Positions 47,371 through 55,675 of a stretch of 64,000 bases of DNA are shown here, in pieces (position 1 is the first letter of the stretch; the number at the start of each line of letters is the position of its first letter). Location: the NCBI GenBank assembly GCA_016705575.1, contig JADIXX010000006.1, positions 124,001 to 188,000 on the forward strand, given 5' to 3'. The translations under genes and the position numbers were made by a program. Below the pieces are notes generated by a model. That model did not search any database. It was not told where the DNA came from and saw only the letters and a program-made list of their open reading frames with translations. Source of the stretch: Candidatus Aalborgicola defluviihabitans (GTDB taxonomy: Bacteria > Pseudomonadota > Gammaproteobacteria > Burkholderiales > Burkholderiaceae_C).

Positions 47371-47396
47371 AGACAGGCGCTGCCTGTCTTTTTTTT
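47371..47396 (+). terminator. Rho-independent terminator
   Basis: GACAGGC-GCT-GCCTGTC forms a 7-bp GC-rich stem followed by eight T residues, 37 bases after the winged-helix gene stop. Confidence 0.9.
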
Positions 47397-47400
47397 GTCT

Positions 47401-47417
47401 GCTGGCATAATGCCAGC
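47401..47417. promoter_or_regulatory. 17-base palindrome upstream of the FKBP gene
   Basis: GCTGGCAT-A-ATGCCAGC is a perfect inverted repeat containing CATAAT. It lies about 90 bases upstream of the FKBP start and directly after the terminator. It could be an operator or a short hairpin. Confidence 0.3.
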
Positions 47418-47508
47418 CTTTGCCGTTGAGCAAGTTCCCAATCGAACTGCCCCAGTTGGCGATGCTTCGCGATGCCGGCCAATGAATTTTTAACTTGAAG
47501 GAGCTTCC

Positions 47509-47862
47509 ATGATCACCACCTCCACCGGTTTGCAATACGAAGACACCACCGAAGGCACCGGCGCGGTTGCTGCCAAAGGCCAGAGCGTGAAAGTGCATTA
47601 CACCGGCTGGCTGTACAACGACGGCGTGCAAGGTGCCAAGTTTGACTCCAGCAAGGACCGCAATGATCCGTTTGTGTTCCACCTGGGTGCCGGCATGGTG
47701 ATTCGCGGCTGGGACGAAGGCGTAGCTGGCATGAAGGTCGGCGGCGCCCGCACCCTGATCATCCCCGCCGATTTAGGCTATGGCGCCCGTGGTGCTGGCG
47801 GTGTCATTCCCCCCAATGCCACCCTGAAATTTGACGTGGAATTGCTGGGTACTCCGAGTTGA
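47509..47862 (+). CDS. FKBP-type peptidyl-prolyl cis-trans isomerase
   Basis: This 117-residue single-domain FKBP accelerates prolyl isomerisation in the cytosol; no signal peptide is present. Motifs are VKVHYTGWLYNDGVQGAKFDSS, FHLGAGMVIRGWDEGVAGMKVGGARTLIIP and GYGARGAGGVIPPNATLKFDVELL. GAAGGAG precedes ATG 47509. It lies upstream of the heat-shock operon but is separated from it by that operon's own promoter. Confidence 0.93.
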   Translation: MITTSTGLQYEDTTEGTGAVAAKGQSVKVHYTGWLYNDGVQGAKFDSSKDRNDPFVFHLGAGMVIRGWDEGVAGMKVGGARTLIIPADLGYGARGAGGVIPPNATLKFDVELLGTPS

Positions 47863-47909
47863 TTTAGGTCAAAAACATGGGACCAAACCCAAAGAGTCCC
47901 TCAAAAGCC

Positions 47910-47937
47910 CTTGAAAAGCAGGAATGAGCCCCACCTA
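47910..47937 (+). promoter_or_regulatory. Predicted sigma-32 heat-shock promoter of grpE-dnaK-dnaJ
   Basis: CTTGAAA (47910-47916) preceded by CC, then 12 bases, then CCCCACCTA (47929-47937), matches the sigma-32 consensus CTTGAAA / CCCCATNTA. The -10 overlaps the 8-bp hairpin ATGAGCCC/GGGCTCAT (47924-47947). Transcription would start near 47945, about 40 bases before grpE. Confidence 0.65.
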
Positions 47938-47982
47938 CTGGGCTCATCCTCTTGAACCAGAAGCCCGTACTTCACTCACTTC

Positions 47983-48543
47983 ATGTCCGACAAGCCCACT
48001 ACTCCCCCAAGCGACGCCTTCGACGCGGCCTACCAAAGCACCGACGACATGGCATCACCAACCGACTCTGACGCCAACACCCTAAACCAGGTTCAGGCAG
48101 ATCTGGCGGCACTTCAGGCCAAGAGCGCTGAATTGGCCGACCAATACCTGCGCGCCAAGGCCGACGCTGAAAACGCCCGTCGCCGCGCCGAGGACGAAAT
48201 CAGCAAGGCCCGCAAGTTTGCAGTCGAGAGCTTTGCCGATAGCATGCTGCCGGTTGCGGACAGCCTGGAAGCGGGTTTGCTCATCAAGGACGCCACTGCA
48301 GAGCAGATCCGCGAAGGATCACAAGCCACCCTGCGCCAACTGATCGCCGCCCTGGAACGCAACAAAGTGATTGCCATTGCGCCAGCCGCTGGTGACAAGT
48401 TCGACCCGCACCAACACCAAGCCATCAGCGTGGTGCCCTCCGAGCAGGAAGCCAACACGGTCGTTGGACTGCTGCAAAAAGGCTACTCCATTGCGGATCG
48501 CATCCTGCGCCCCGCCCTGGTGACCGTGTCCGCTCCCAAATAA
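47983..48543 (+). CDS. grpE: Nucleotide exchange factor GrpE
   Basis: This 186-residue protein releases ADP from DnaK. It has an acidic Thr/Asp-rich N-terminus, a long coiled coil (LAALQAKSAELADQYLRAKADAENARRRAEDEISKA) and a C-terminal beta domain with HQAISVVPSEQEANTVVGLLQKGY. It is the first gene after the predicted heat-shock promoter. The start ATG has no strong Shine-Dalgarno. Confidence 0.94.
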   Translation: MSDKPTTPPSDAFDAAYQSTDDMASPTDSDANTLNQVQADLAALQAKSAELADQYLRAKADAENARRRAEDEISKARKFAVESFADSMLPVADSLEAGLLIKDATAEQIREGSQATLRQLIAALERNKVIAIAPAAGDKFDPHQHQAISVVPSEQEANTVVGLLQKGYSIADRILRPALVTVSAPK

Positions 48544-48568
48544 GCGCTGCACAAAACCCCTACAAAAG

Positions 48569-48599
48569 CACTTGAAATCCGAAAAACCGGCTTCAAGTG
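48569..48599 (+). promoter_or_regulatory. Inverted repeat between grpE and dnaK
   Basis: CACTTGAA (48569-48576) and TTCAAGTG (48592-48599) can form an 8-bp stem with a 15-base loop in the grpE-dnaK mRNA. It contains CTTGAAA, like a sigma-32 -35, but no matching -10 follows, so a processing or stability hairpin is more likely. Confidence 0.4.
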
Positions 48600-48636
48600 A
48601 CGTTCATCTGAATTTTTAAAATAGCAGGAGTAAATC

Positions 48637-50595
48637 ATGGGAAGAATTATCGGTATTGACCTTGGCACCACCAATTCATGTGTGGCCATCATGGAAGGCA
48701 ACACGCCCAAAGTGATCGAGAACGCCGAGGGCGCGCGCACAACCCCGTCCATCATCGCCTACCAGGAAGATGGCGAAGTATTGGTCGGCGCATCCGCCAA
48801 GCGTCAGTCAGTCACCAACCCCAAGAACACGCTGTACGCGGTCAAACGCCTGATTGGTCGCAAGTTTGCGGAGAAAGAAGTGCAAAAGGACATCGACCTG
48901 ATGCCCTACAAGATTACCGCAGCAGACAATGGCGATGCCTGGGTGGAAGTGCGGGGCAATCGCATGGCGCCCCAGCAGGTCAGCGCCGACATTCTGCGCA
49001 AGATGAAGAAAACCGCCGAAGACTACCTCGGTGAAGAAGTGACCGAGGCCGTGATTACGGTACCTGCCTACTTTAACGATGCCCAGCGACAAGCCACCAA
49101 AGATGCAGGTCGCATTGCCGGCTTGGACGTCAAGCGCATCATCAACGAGCCTACTGCTGCGGCCCTGGCCTTCGGCATGGACAAAAACGAAAAGGGCGAC
49201 CGCAAGATCGCCGTGTATGACTTAGGCGGCGGCACATTCGACGTGTCCATCATCGAAATCGCGGATGTCGATGGCGAAAAGCAATTTGAAGTGTTGTCCA
49301 CCAACGGCGACACCTTCTTGGGCGGCGAAGACTTCGACCAGCGCGTGATCGACTACATCGTCACCGAGTTCAAGAAAGAACAAGGCGTTGACCTGACCAA
49401 GGACGTGCTGGCCCTGCAACGGCTGAAGGAAGCCGCTGAAAAAGCCAAGATTGAGCTCTCCAGCAGCGCGCAGACCGACATCAACCTGCCTTACGTGACC
49501 GCTGATGCATCAGGCCCCAAGCACTTGAATATCAAGCTGACCCGCGCCAAGCTGGAAAGCCTGGTCGAAGAGCTGATCGAACGCACCATTGCCCCGATCC
49601 GCACCGCCTTGAAAGACGCTGGCGTGACCGCTGCTGACATCCATGACGTGATTTTGGTCGGCGGTATGACCCGCATGCCCAAGGTGCAGGAAAAAGTTAA
49701 AGAACTGTTCGGCAAGGAGCCGCGCAAGGACGTGAACCCGGATGAGGCCGTTGCCGTGGGCGCAGCCATTCAAGGCCAGGTCTTGAGCGGCGACCGTAAG
49801 GACGTGCTGCTGTTGGACGTGACACCGCTGTCTCTGGGCATTGAGACCATGGGTGGTGTGATGACCAAGATGATCACCAAGAACACCACCATTCCAACCA
49901 AATTTGCACAGACCTTCTCAACGGCTGAAGACAACCAGCCGGCTGTGACCATCAAGGTGTTTCAGGGTGAGCGCGAGATTGCTTCGGGCAACAAGATGCT
50001 GGGCGAATTCAACCTGGAAGGCATTCCACCCTCATCGCGTGGTACACCCCAGATCGAAGTGTCGTTTGACATTGACGCCAACGGCATTCTGCACGTGGGC
50101 GCCAAAGACAAAGGCACCGGCAAGGAAAACAAGATCACCATCAAGGCCAACTCCGGTTTGTCCGAGGCTGAAATCCAGCAAATGGTGAAAGACGCCGAGC
50201 TCAACGCGGAAGACGACAAGAAGAAAGTGGAACTCGTGCAGTCTAAAAACCAGGCTGATGCCAGCGTGCACAGCGTGAAAAAGAGCCTGACCGAGTACGG
50301 TGACAAGCTCGAAACCGGCGAAAAGGAAAAGATCGAGGCGGCCATCAAGGACCTGGAAGACGCCATCAAAGGCGACGACAAGGCAGCGATCGATGAAAAG
50401 AACACAACGCTGATGACGGCCAGCCAGAAGCTGGGTGAGAAGATGTATGCCGACATGCAGGCCAAGCAAGGTGCCGAAGGTGCATCAGCAGACGGTGCAG
50501 AGCAGGCGCACCCCGGTGGCGGCGCATCGTCTGCCGGCCATGCTGCTGACGATAACGTGGTAGACGCAGAAGTCAAAGAAGTTAAAAAAGGCTAA
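48637..50595 (+). CDS. dnaK: Chaperone DnaK (Hsp70)
   Basis: This 652-residue ATP-dependent chaperone begins IGIDLGTTNSCVAIMEG. The nucleotide-binding domain carries VPAYFNDAQRQATKDAG, DLGGGTFDVSI and VGGMTRMPKVQ. The substrate domain follows DVTPLSLGIETMGG, and the C-terminus is Gly/Ala/Asp-rich, ending VVDAEVKEVKKG. GCAGGAG precedes ATG 48637. It works with GrpE and DnaJ in the same operon. Confidence 0.97.
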   Translation: MGRIIGIDLGTTNSCVAIMEGNTPKVIENAEGARTTPSIIAYQEDGEVLVGASAKRQSVTNPKNTLYAVKRLIGRKFAEKEVQKDIDLMPYKITAADNGDAWVEVRGNRMAPQQVSADILRKMKKTAEDYLGEEVTEAVITVPAYFNDAQRQATKDAGRIAGLDVKRIINEPTAAALAFGMDKNEKGDRKIAVYDLGGGTFDVSIIEIADVDGEKQFEVLSTNGDTFLGGEDFDQRVIDYIVTEFKKEQGVDLTKDVLALQRLKEAAEKAKIELSSSAQTDINLPYVTADASGPKHLNIKLTRAKLESLVEELIERTIAPIRTALKDAGVTAADIHDVILVGGMTRMPKVQEKVKELFGKEPRKDVNPDEAVAVGAAIQGQVLSGDRKDVLLLDVTPLSLGIETMGGVMTKMITKNTTIPTKFAQTFSTAEDNQPAVTIKVFQGEREIASGNKMLGEFNLEGIPPSSRGTPQIEVSFDIDANGILHVGAKDKGTGKENKITIKANSGLSEAEIQQMVKDAELNAEDDKKKVELVQSKNQADASVHSVKKSLTEYGDKLETGEKEKIEAAIKDLEDAIKGDDKAAIDEKNTTLMTASQKLGEKMYADMQAKQGAEGASADGAEQAHPGGGASSAGHAADDNVVDAEVKEVKKG

Positions 50596-50635
50596 TACAG
50601 GCTGCTCGGCACGCACGCCGCGTGCTGATTTGGCG

Positions 50636-50680
50636 CGCCGCGCCCGAACGATTCGTCCAGAATCATCGGCGCGGCGTTTT
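50636..50680 (+). terminator. Hairpin with short T run between dnaK and dnaJ
   Basis: CGCCGCGCC (50636-50644) pairs with GGCGCGGCG (50668-50676) and is followed by TTTT. The 23-base loop is long. It probably attenuates transcription so that dnaJ is made at lower level than dnaK. Confidence 0.55.
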
Positions 50681-50727
50681 GCATCAAGTTTGCGCAACGA
50701 ATCAAAGACCTACACAGTCTTGCTACC

Positions 50728-51861
50728 ATGGCAAAAAGAGATTTTTACGAAATTCTGGGTGTCACCAAGAACGCCTCTGACGAAGACATCAAGAAGGCCT
50801 ATCGCAAGCTCGCGATGAAGCACCACCCCGACCGCAACCAGGGCGACTCGGGCAAAGCGGCCGAAGACAAATTCAAGGAAGCCAAAGAAGCCTACGAGAT
50901 GCTGTCGGACCCGCAAAAGCGTGCGGCCTACGACCAGCATGGCCACGCCGGTGTGGACCCGAATATGCGCGGCCCCGGTGATGGCTACGGCGGTTTTGCC
51001 GAAGCCTTTGGTGATATTTTTGGCGACATGTTTGGCCAACAGCGTGGTGGGCGCCCCGGCGGCGGTGGCCGCCAGGTGTTCCGTGGCGGCGATCTTAGCT
51101 ACGCCATGGAGGTTACGCTGGAAGAAGCGGCCAGTGGCAAAGATGCGCAAATCCGCATTCCCAGCTGGGACTCCTGCGAGGTCTGCAAAGGCACAGGTGC
51201 CAAACCGGGCACCCAGGTCAAGACCTGCAGCACCTGCAGCGGCTCTGGCTCGGTGCAGATGCGCCAAGGCTTCTTTAGCGTGCAGCAAACCTGCCCTACC
51301 TGCCGCGGCACTGGCAAGGTCATTCCCGAGCCCTGCAATTCCTGTCACGGCCAGGGCAAGGTCAAGAAGCAAAAGACGCTCGAAGTCAAAATTCCAGCTG
51401 GCATCGACGGCGGCATGCGCATACGCAGCACCGGCAACGGCGAACCTGGCACCAATGGAGGTCCGGCGGGCGACCTCTACATCGAGATTCGCCTCAAGAA
51501 GCACGACATCTTCGAGCGTGACGGCGATGACCTGCACTGCTCCGTCCCCATCAGCATGGTGACGGCGGCGCTGGGTGGCGAGATTGATGTGCCCACGCTG
51601 GCCGGCAAAGCCGCTATCGACATCCCAGAAGGCACCCAAACTGGCAAGCAGTTTCGTCTGCGCGGCAAGGGTATCAAGGGCGTTCGCGCCAGCTATCCCG
51701 GCGATCTGTACTGCCACATTACGGTGGAGACACCTGTCAAGCTCAGCGAGCACCAACGTCGCCTGTTGCGCGAACTCGATGAATCCTTTAAAAAGGGCGG
51801 TAACAAGCATTCCCCCTCGGGCGATAGCTGGACCGACAAGTTAAAGAGCTTCTTCAGTTAA
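50728..51861 (+). CDS. dnaJ: Chaperone DnaJ (Hsp40)
   Basis: This 377-residue co-chaperone has the J domain with HPD (KHHPDRNQGD), a Gly/Phe-rich linker (GFAEAFGDIFGDMFGQQRGGRPGGGG) and four zinc-binding CxxCxGxG repeats from about residue 150 (CEVCKGTGAK, CSTCSGSGSV, CPTCRGTGKV, CNSCHGQGKV). C-terminal substrate domains and the dimer tail follow. It stimulates DnaK ATPase. Confidence 0.96.
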   Translation: MAKRDFYEILGVTKNASDEDIKKAYRKLAMKHHPDRNQGDSGKAAEDKFKEAKEAYEMLSDPQKRAAYDQHGHAGVDPNMRGPGDGYGGFAEAFGDIFGDMFGQQRGGRPGGGGRQVFRGGDLSYAMEVTLEEAASGKDAQIRIPSWDSCEVCKGTGAKPGTQVKTCSTCSGSGSVQMRQGFFSVQQTCPTCRGTGKVIPEPCNSCHGQGKVKKQKTLEVKIPAGIDGGMRIRSTGNGEPGTNGGPAGDLYIEIRLKKHDIFERDGDDLHCSVPISMVTAALGGEIDVPTLAGKAAIDIPEGTQTGKQFRLRGKGIKGVRASYPGDLYCHITVETPVKLSEHQRRLLRELDESFKKGGNKHSPSGDSWTDKLKSFFS

Positions 51862-51876
51862 ACCCCTTCACCACAC

Positions 51877-53241
51877 ATGAGCGTCAGCATTACTTTCTTG
51901 GGCGGCGCCGACACTGTCACCGGCTCCAAGTATCTGGTACGCCAGGGGGATCAATGCCTGATGGTCGATTGCGGCCTGTTCCAGGGCTACAAACAGCTGC
52001 GCCTGCGCAACTGGACACCCTTGCCGATTGCACCCAACACCGTCAATGCCGTGGTTCTGACTCACGCCCATCTGGACCACAGCGGCTATTTGCCGCTGCT
52101 GGTGAAGGAAGGCTTTACCGGTCGAGTGTATGCATCGCCGGGCACGCAGGATTTGTGCAAGATTTTGTTACCCGACAGTGGTCATATCCAGGAAGAGGAC
52201 GCGGCCTTTGCCAACCGCCATGGCCTGTCTAAACACACACCCGCCTTGCCCCTGTACTCTCGCCAAGACGCGCTGGACTGTCTGCCGCAAATCAAGACGA
52301 TGGGTTTGGGCAAAATTTTTGAGCCCATTCCCGGCTGGAAAGTGACCTTGAGCACAGCCGGGCATATCCTGGGTGCCTGCAGCGTACTGCTGGAAGTGGC
52401 TGGGCGGCGTATCATTTTCTCTGGCGATTTGGGACGTCCGGACGACATGCTCATGTACCCGCCGGACCCGCCTCCGGTTGCAGACACCGTGCTGATCGAA
52501 TCCACCTACGGCGACCGCCAGCACCCCTCTGAGGACTTGATGGCCGAGCTCGGCCCGGCATTGCACCGCCTGGCCGCACGGGGTGGTGTGGCGGTAGTAC
52601 CAGTGTTTGCGGTGGGGCGCGCCCAGGCCGTGCTGCACGCCATTGCGCAGCTCAAGGCCAACGGTGAAGTGCCGCATGCGCTGCCCGTGTTTCTGGACAG
52701 TCCCATGGCGGTGCACACCACCCACTTGTTCGAGAAACACATGGGCGAACACCGTCTGACGGCCAAAGAAGCCCATGCACTGACCCACAGCGCCGTCATG
52801 ATCAACAGCACCGACGAGTCCAGGGCCCTGTCCGCCCGCCACGGCCCGATGGTGATCCTCTCGGCCAGCGGCATGGCCACCGGTGGGCGCGTACTGCACC
52901 ACCTGGAGCAGCGCGCCGGCGATCACCGCAACATGATCATCCTCACCGGTTACCAGGCACCCGGAACCCGGGGCGCCAAACTGGCCAATGGCGACAAGTC
53001 CATCCGCATCCACGGCCATGATGTGGACGTTAAGGCCGAAGTGGTGCAACTGCAATCCGCTTCTGCCCACGCCGATGCCGATCAACTGCTGAACTGGCTG
53101 CGGTCCATGCCGGGTCGCCCAGACCAGGTGTACGTGGTGCATGGTGACCAAAAGGCCTCAGACACCCTTCGGGGGCGCATTGAGCACGAGCTGGACATGC
53201 GCGCCATGGTGCCCGAGCACGGTTCAACCTGGCCCAGCTAG
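51877..53241 (+). CDS. Beta-CASP metallo-beta-lactamase-fold hydrolase (RNA-processing type)
   Basis: This 454-residue zinc hydrolase of the CPSF/YSH1-like family has the core motif THAHLDHSG, GTQDLCKILLPDSGHIQEEDA, HILGACSVLLEVAGRRIIFSGDLGR, and the beta-CASP and RMMBL parts (VPVFAVGRAQAVLHAI; ILSASGMATGGRVLHHL; SASAHADADQLLNWL). Relatives act as RNA endonucleases or exonucleases; the bacterial role is not settled. It begins 15 bases after dnaJ and may be read through from the heat-shock operon. Confidence 0.88.
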   Translation: MSVSITFLGGADTVTGSKYLVRQGDQCLMVDCGLFQGYKQLRLRNWTPLPIAPNTVNAVVLTHAHLDHSGYLPLLVKEGFTGRVYASPGTQDLCKILLPDSGHIQEEDAAFANRHGLSKHTPALPLYSRQDALDCLPQIKTMGLGKIFEPIPGWKVTLSTAGHILGACSVLLEVAGRRIIFSGDLGRPDDMLMYPPDPPPVADTVLIESTYGDRQHPSEDLMAELGPALHRLAARGGVAVVPVFAVGRAQAVLHAIAQLKANGEVPHALPVFLDSPMAVHTTHLFEKHMGEHRLTAKEAHALTHSAVMINSTDESRALSARHGPMVILSASGMATGGRVLHHLEQRAGDHRNMIILTGYQAPGTRGAKLANGDKSIRIHGHDVDVKAEVVQLQSASAHADADQLLNWLRSMPGRPDQVYVVHGDQKASDTLRGRIEHELDMRAMVPEHGSTWPS

Positions 53242-53269
53242 GGAAATGCAGGCACGGCACAATGCGCGC

Positions 53270-54187
53270 ATGCCCAGTTCCCGTTACCTGACCGCCGCCT
53301 TCTACAAATTCGTTGCCCTGCCTGATTACGTCCAGCGCCAGGCACCACTGCTGGAGCTGTGCCAGCAGCGCAATGTCAAAGGCACCATTTTGCTGGCCGC
53401 CGAGGGCATCAACAGCACCATTGCCGGCGCGCCAGACGACATCCATGCCGTGCTGGCCTATTTGCGCCAAGACCCGCTGTTGGCCGATCTGGAACACAAG
53501 GAGTCCTGGGCTAAAAGACCCCCGTTTAACCGCATGAAGGTACGCCTCAAGCGCGAAATCGTCACCATGGGCGTGCCCGGCGTAGACCCCACGCGCATGG
53601 CCGGCACCTATGTCAAACCGCAAGACTGGAACGCCCTGATTGCCGACCCCGACGTGGTGTTGATTGACACACGCAACGACTACGAAGTGGCCATCGGCAC
53701 TTTTGCCGGCGCCATCGATCCCCACATTCGTACCTTTGGTGAACTGCCGGCGTGGGTGGAGCAGGCGCAGGCCCTGCAAGCGCAGAACGGCAAAAAGCCC
53801 AAGGTGGCCATGTTCTGCACCGGTGGCATCCGCTGCGAAAAATCGACCGCTTTCATGCGTGCCCAAGGCTATGACGAGGTCTACCACCTGGAAGGCGGCA
53901 TTCTCAAATACCTGGAAGCCGTGCCACCCGAGCAAAGCCAGTGGCAAGGCACCTGCTTCGTGTTCGACGAGCGGGTCTCGGTGGACCATGGCCTGACACA
54001 AGGCACCCACAAGCTGTGCCGTGGCTGCCGCATGCCACTGGAAGAAGGCGATCTGCTGTCCCCCCAGTATGAGGCCGGTGTCAGCTGCCCGCGCTGCTTT
54101 GACGCCACCAGCGCCGTGCAGAAAAGCCGGGCGCGTGAACGACAACGCCAGTGGGAGCGGGAAAAGGCGCGGGCCAAACCGGCGTGA
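53270..54187 (+). CDS. trhO: tRNA uridine 5-oxyacetic acid hydroxylase TrhO (rhodanese-related)
   Basis: This 305-residue YceA/TrhO-family protein hydroxylates wobble uridine of certain tRNAs. An N-terminal acylphosphatase-like domain (LAAEGINSTIAG) precedes a rhodanese domain with the active-site loop CTGGIRCEKST (Cys about residue 183). A C-terminal zinc-ribbon-like region follows (CRGCRMPLEEGDLLS, then CPRCF). ATG 53270 (MPSSRYLTAAFY) fits the family; an in-frame ATG at 53246 is possible. Its TGA overlaps the GTG of the next gene. Confidence 0.9.
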   Translation: MPSSRYLTAAFYKFVALPDYVQRQAPLLELCQQRNVKGTILLAAEGINSTIAGAPDDIHAVLAYLRQDPLLADLEHKESWAKRPPFNRMKVRLKREIVTMGVPGVDPTRMAGTYVKPQDWNALIADPDVVLIDTRNDYEVAIGTFAGAIDPHIRTFGELPAWVEQAQALQAQNGKKPKVAMFCTGGIRCEKSTAFMRAQGYDEVYHLEGGILKYLEAVPPEQSQWQGTCFVFDERVSVDHGLTQGTHKLCRGCRMPLEEGDLLSPQYEAGVSCPRCFDATSAVQKSRARERQRQWEREKARAKPA

Positions 54188-54846
54188 ACCCAAGCGCCCT
54201 GCCCATTCTGTATTCGTTTCGGCGCTGCCCCTACGCCATGCGGGCCCGCATGGCCCTGGCCGCCAGCGGCACGGTGTGCGAACTGCGCGAGGTGGTACTG
54301 GCGCACAAACCACCCGCACTGCTACAGGCATCATCCAAGGGAACTGTGCCGGTGCTGGTGCTACCCGACGGCACAGTGCTGGAGCAAAGCCTGGACATCA
54401 TGCTGTGGGCCTTGCACCAAAGCGACCCGCAACAATGGCTGTCCGTTACCGCAGCGGCGCTGGACGCCGTCCTGTTGCTGATTCAGCAATGTGATGGCGA
54501 CTTCAAATACCACCTGGACCGCTACAAATACCCCAACCGCTACGACTTGGCCGATGGCGTGGCCCACCGGTGCGCAGGCGCGCAATTTCTGCAGATGCTG
54601 GATGCCCGACTGCACCCAAGCGAGATGCTGCACGGTGACCACTTTGGCCTGGCTGACGCCGCCATCGCCCCCTTTGTGCGCCAATTCGCCCATACCGACT
54701 GCATCTGGTTTTCCAGCCAGCCCTGGGCCAAATTACAGCAGTGGCTAGCCGCTTTTGAAGCGTCCGACAGGTACCGAGGGGTTATGGACAAGCATGTACC
54801 GTGGGAGTCCGGTCAGACTCCGGTGGCTTTGCCCTGTACCCAATAG
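54184..54846 (+). CDS. Glutathione S-transferase family protein
   Basis: This 220-residue protein has an N-terminal thioredoxin-like domain with a CPYA motif (YSFRRCPYAMRARMAL), like Grx2-type GSTs, and the cis-Pro/Ser motif KGTVPVLVLPDGTVLEQSLDI. A helical C-terminal domain follows. GTG 54184 overlaps the trhO stop (GTGA), so the two are translationally coupled. The substrate is unknown. Confidence 0.85.
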   Translation: MNPSALPILYSFRRCPYAMRARMALAASGTVCELREVVLAHKPPALLQASSKGTVPVLVLPDGTVLEQSLDIMLWALHQSDPQQWLSVTAAALDAVLLLIQQCDGDFKYHLDRYKYPNRYDLADGVAHRCAGAQFLQMLDARLHPSEMLHGDHFGLADAAIAPFVRQFAHTDCIWFSSQPWAKLQQWLAAFEASDRYRGVMDKHVPWESGQTPVALPCTQ

Positions 54847-54900
54847 CTATTACTTTCATAGCTGCTTACGTATATTCCACGAGGGCTAGCGGCCAATTTT
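54846..54900 (+). repeat. Dispersed intergenic repeat R1, copy 7
   Basis: TTCATAGCTGCTTACGTATATTC runs into CACGAGGGCTAGCGGCCAATTT directly after the GST stop, between convergent genes. Confidence 0.75.
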
Positions 54901-54915
54901 ATGCATGAATATTGG

Positions 54916-55656
54916 TTACCAGCGTTCCATGTACGGCCGCAGGTCCAACTCAAAGGTCCAGGCGTCGCGGGGCTGGCTGTGCAGGTACCAGTAGTTTTCG
55001 GCAATGTGGTCGGGGTTGAGGATGCCGTCCTGGTCTTTCAGCGCATAGCGCTCAGGGAAGCTGGTGCGGATGAAGTCGGTGTCAATAGCGCCGTCCACCA
55101 CCACGTGGGCCACGTGGATGTTCTGGGGGCCGAGCTCGCGCGCCATGCTTTGCGCCAGGGCGCGCAAGGCGTGTTTGGCACCCGCAAAGGCAGCAAAGTT
55201 GGCGGAACCGCGTAGCCCAGCTGTGGCACCCGTGAACAGAATGGTGCCGCGTCCACGCTTTACCATGCGCCGGGCCGCCTGCTGAGCGTTGAGGAAGCCG
55301 CTGAGGCAGGCCATCTCCCAAATCTTGAAGTACTTGCGCGCTGTCTCTTCCAAAATGCTGCACGGCACGTTGGCGCCGATGTTGAACACCATCACCTCGA
55401 TGGGGCCATGCTCGGCTTCGATCTGCGTGAACAACGCCGCCACGTCGTCTTCCTTGCGCGCATCACTGGCATAGCCAAAGGCCTGCCCGCCCTCAGCGTG
55501 GATGCTGTCCACCAGTGGTTGCAGTTTGTCCGCACTGCGGCGTGTCACACAGGCGATGAAACCTTCTTTGGCAAAGCGCTTGGCGATGGCGCCGCCTGTG
55601 GAATCGCCCGCGCCGATGACCAGCGCGACTTTGGATTGGGATGCGGGTGTGGTCAC
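54916..55656 (-). CDS. Short-chain dehydrogenase/reductase with Phe at the catalytic Tyr position
   Basis: This 246-residue SDR has the NAD(P) motif GAGDSTGGAIA at the N-terminus and a modified NNAG motif (FNIGANV). The active site lacks the usual Tyr: F157-x3-K161 (AAFAGAKHAL) replaces Y-x3-K, and the Ser region reads FTGATAG. It may use a different mechanism or be a binding protein; the substitution seems to be a subfamily trait. GTG 55656 with AGGAGA is preferred over the longer frame. The TetR gene is 19 bases upstream on the same strand. Confidence 0.82.
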   Translation of the reverse strand: MTTPASQSKVALVIGAGDSTGGAIAKRFAKEGFIACVTRRSADKLQPLVDSIHAEGGQAFGYASDARKEDDVAALFTQIEAEHGPIEVMVFNIGANVPCSILEETARKYFKIWEMACLSGFLNAQQAARRMVKRGRGTILFTGATAGLRGSANFAAFAGAKHALRALAQSMARELGPQNIHVAHVVVDGAIDTDFIRTSFPERYALKDQDGILNPDHIAENYWYLHSQPRDAWTFELDLRPYMERW

Positions 55657-55675
55657 GGTTGTCTCCTGGGTTGAA

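Noticed and set aside
53030..54334. 434-codon minus-strand open frame opposite trhO
   Set aside because: Covers parts of three plus-strand genes; no domain.
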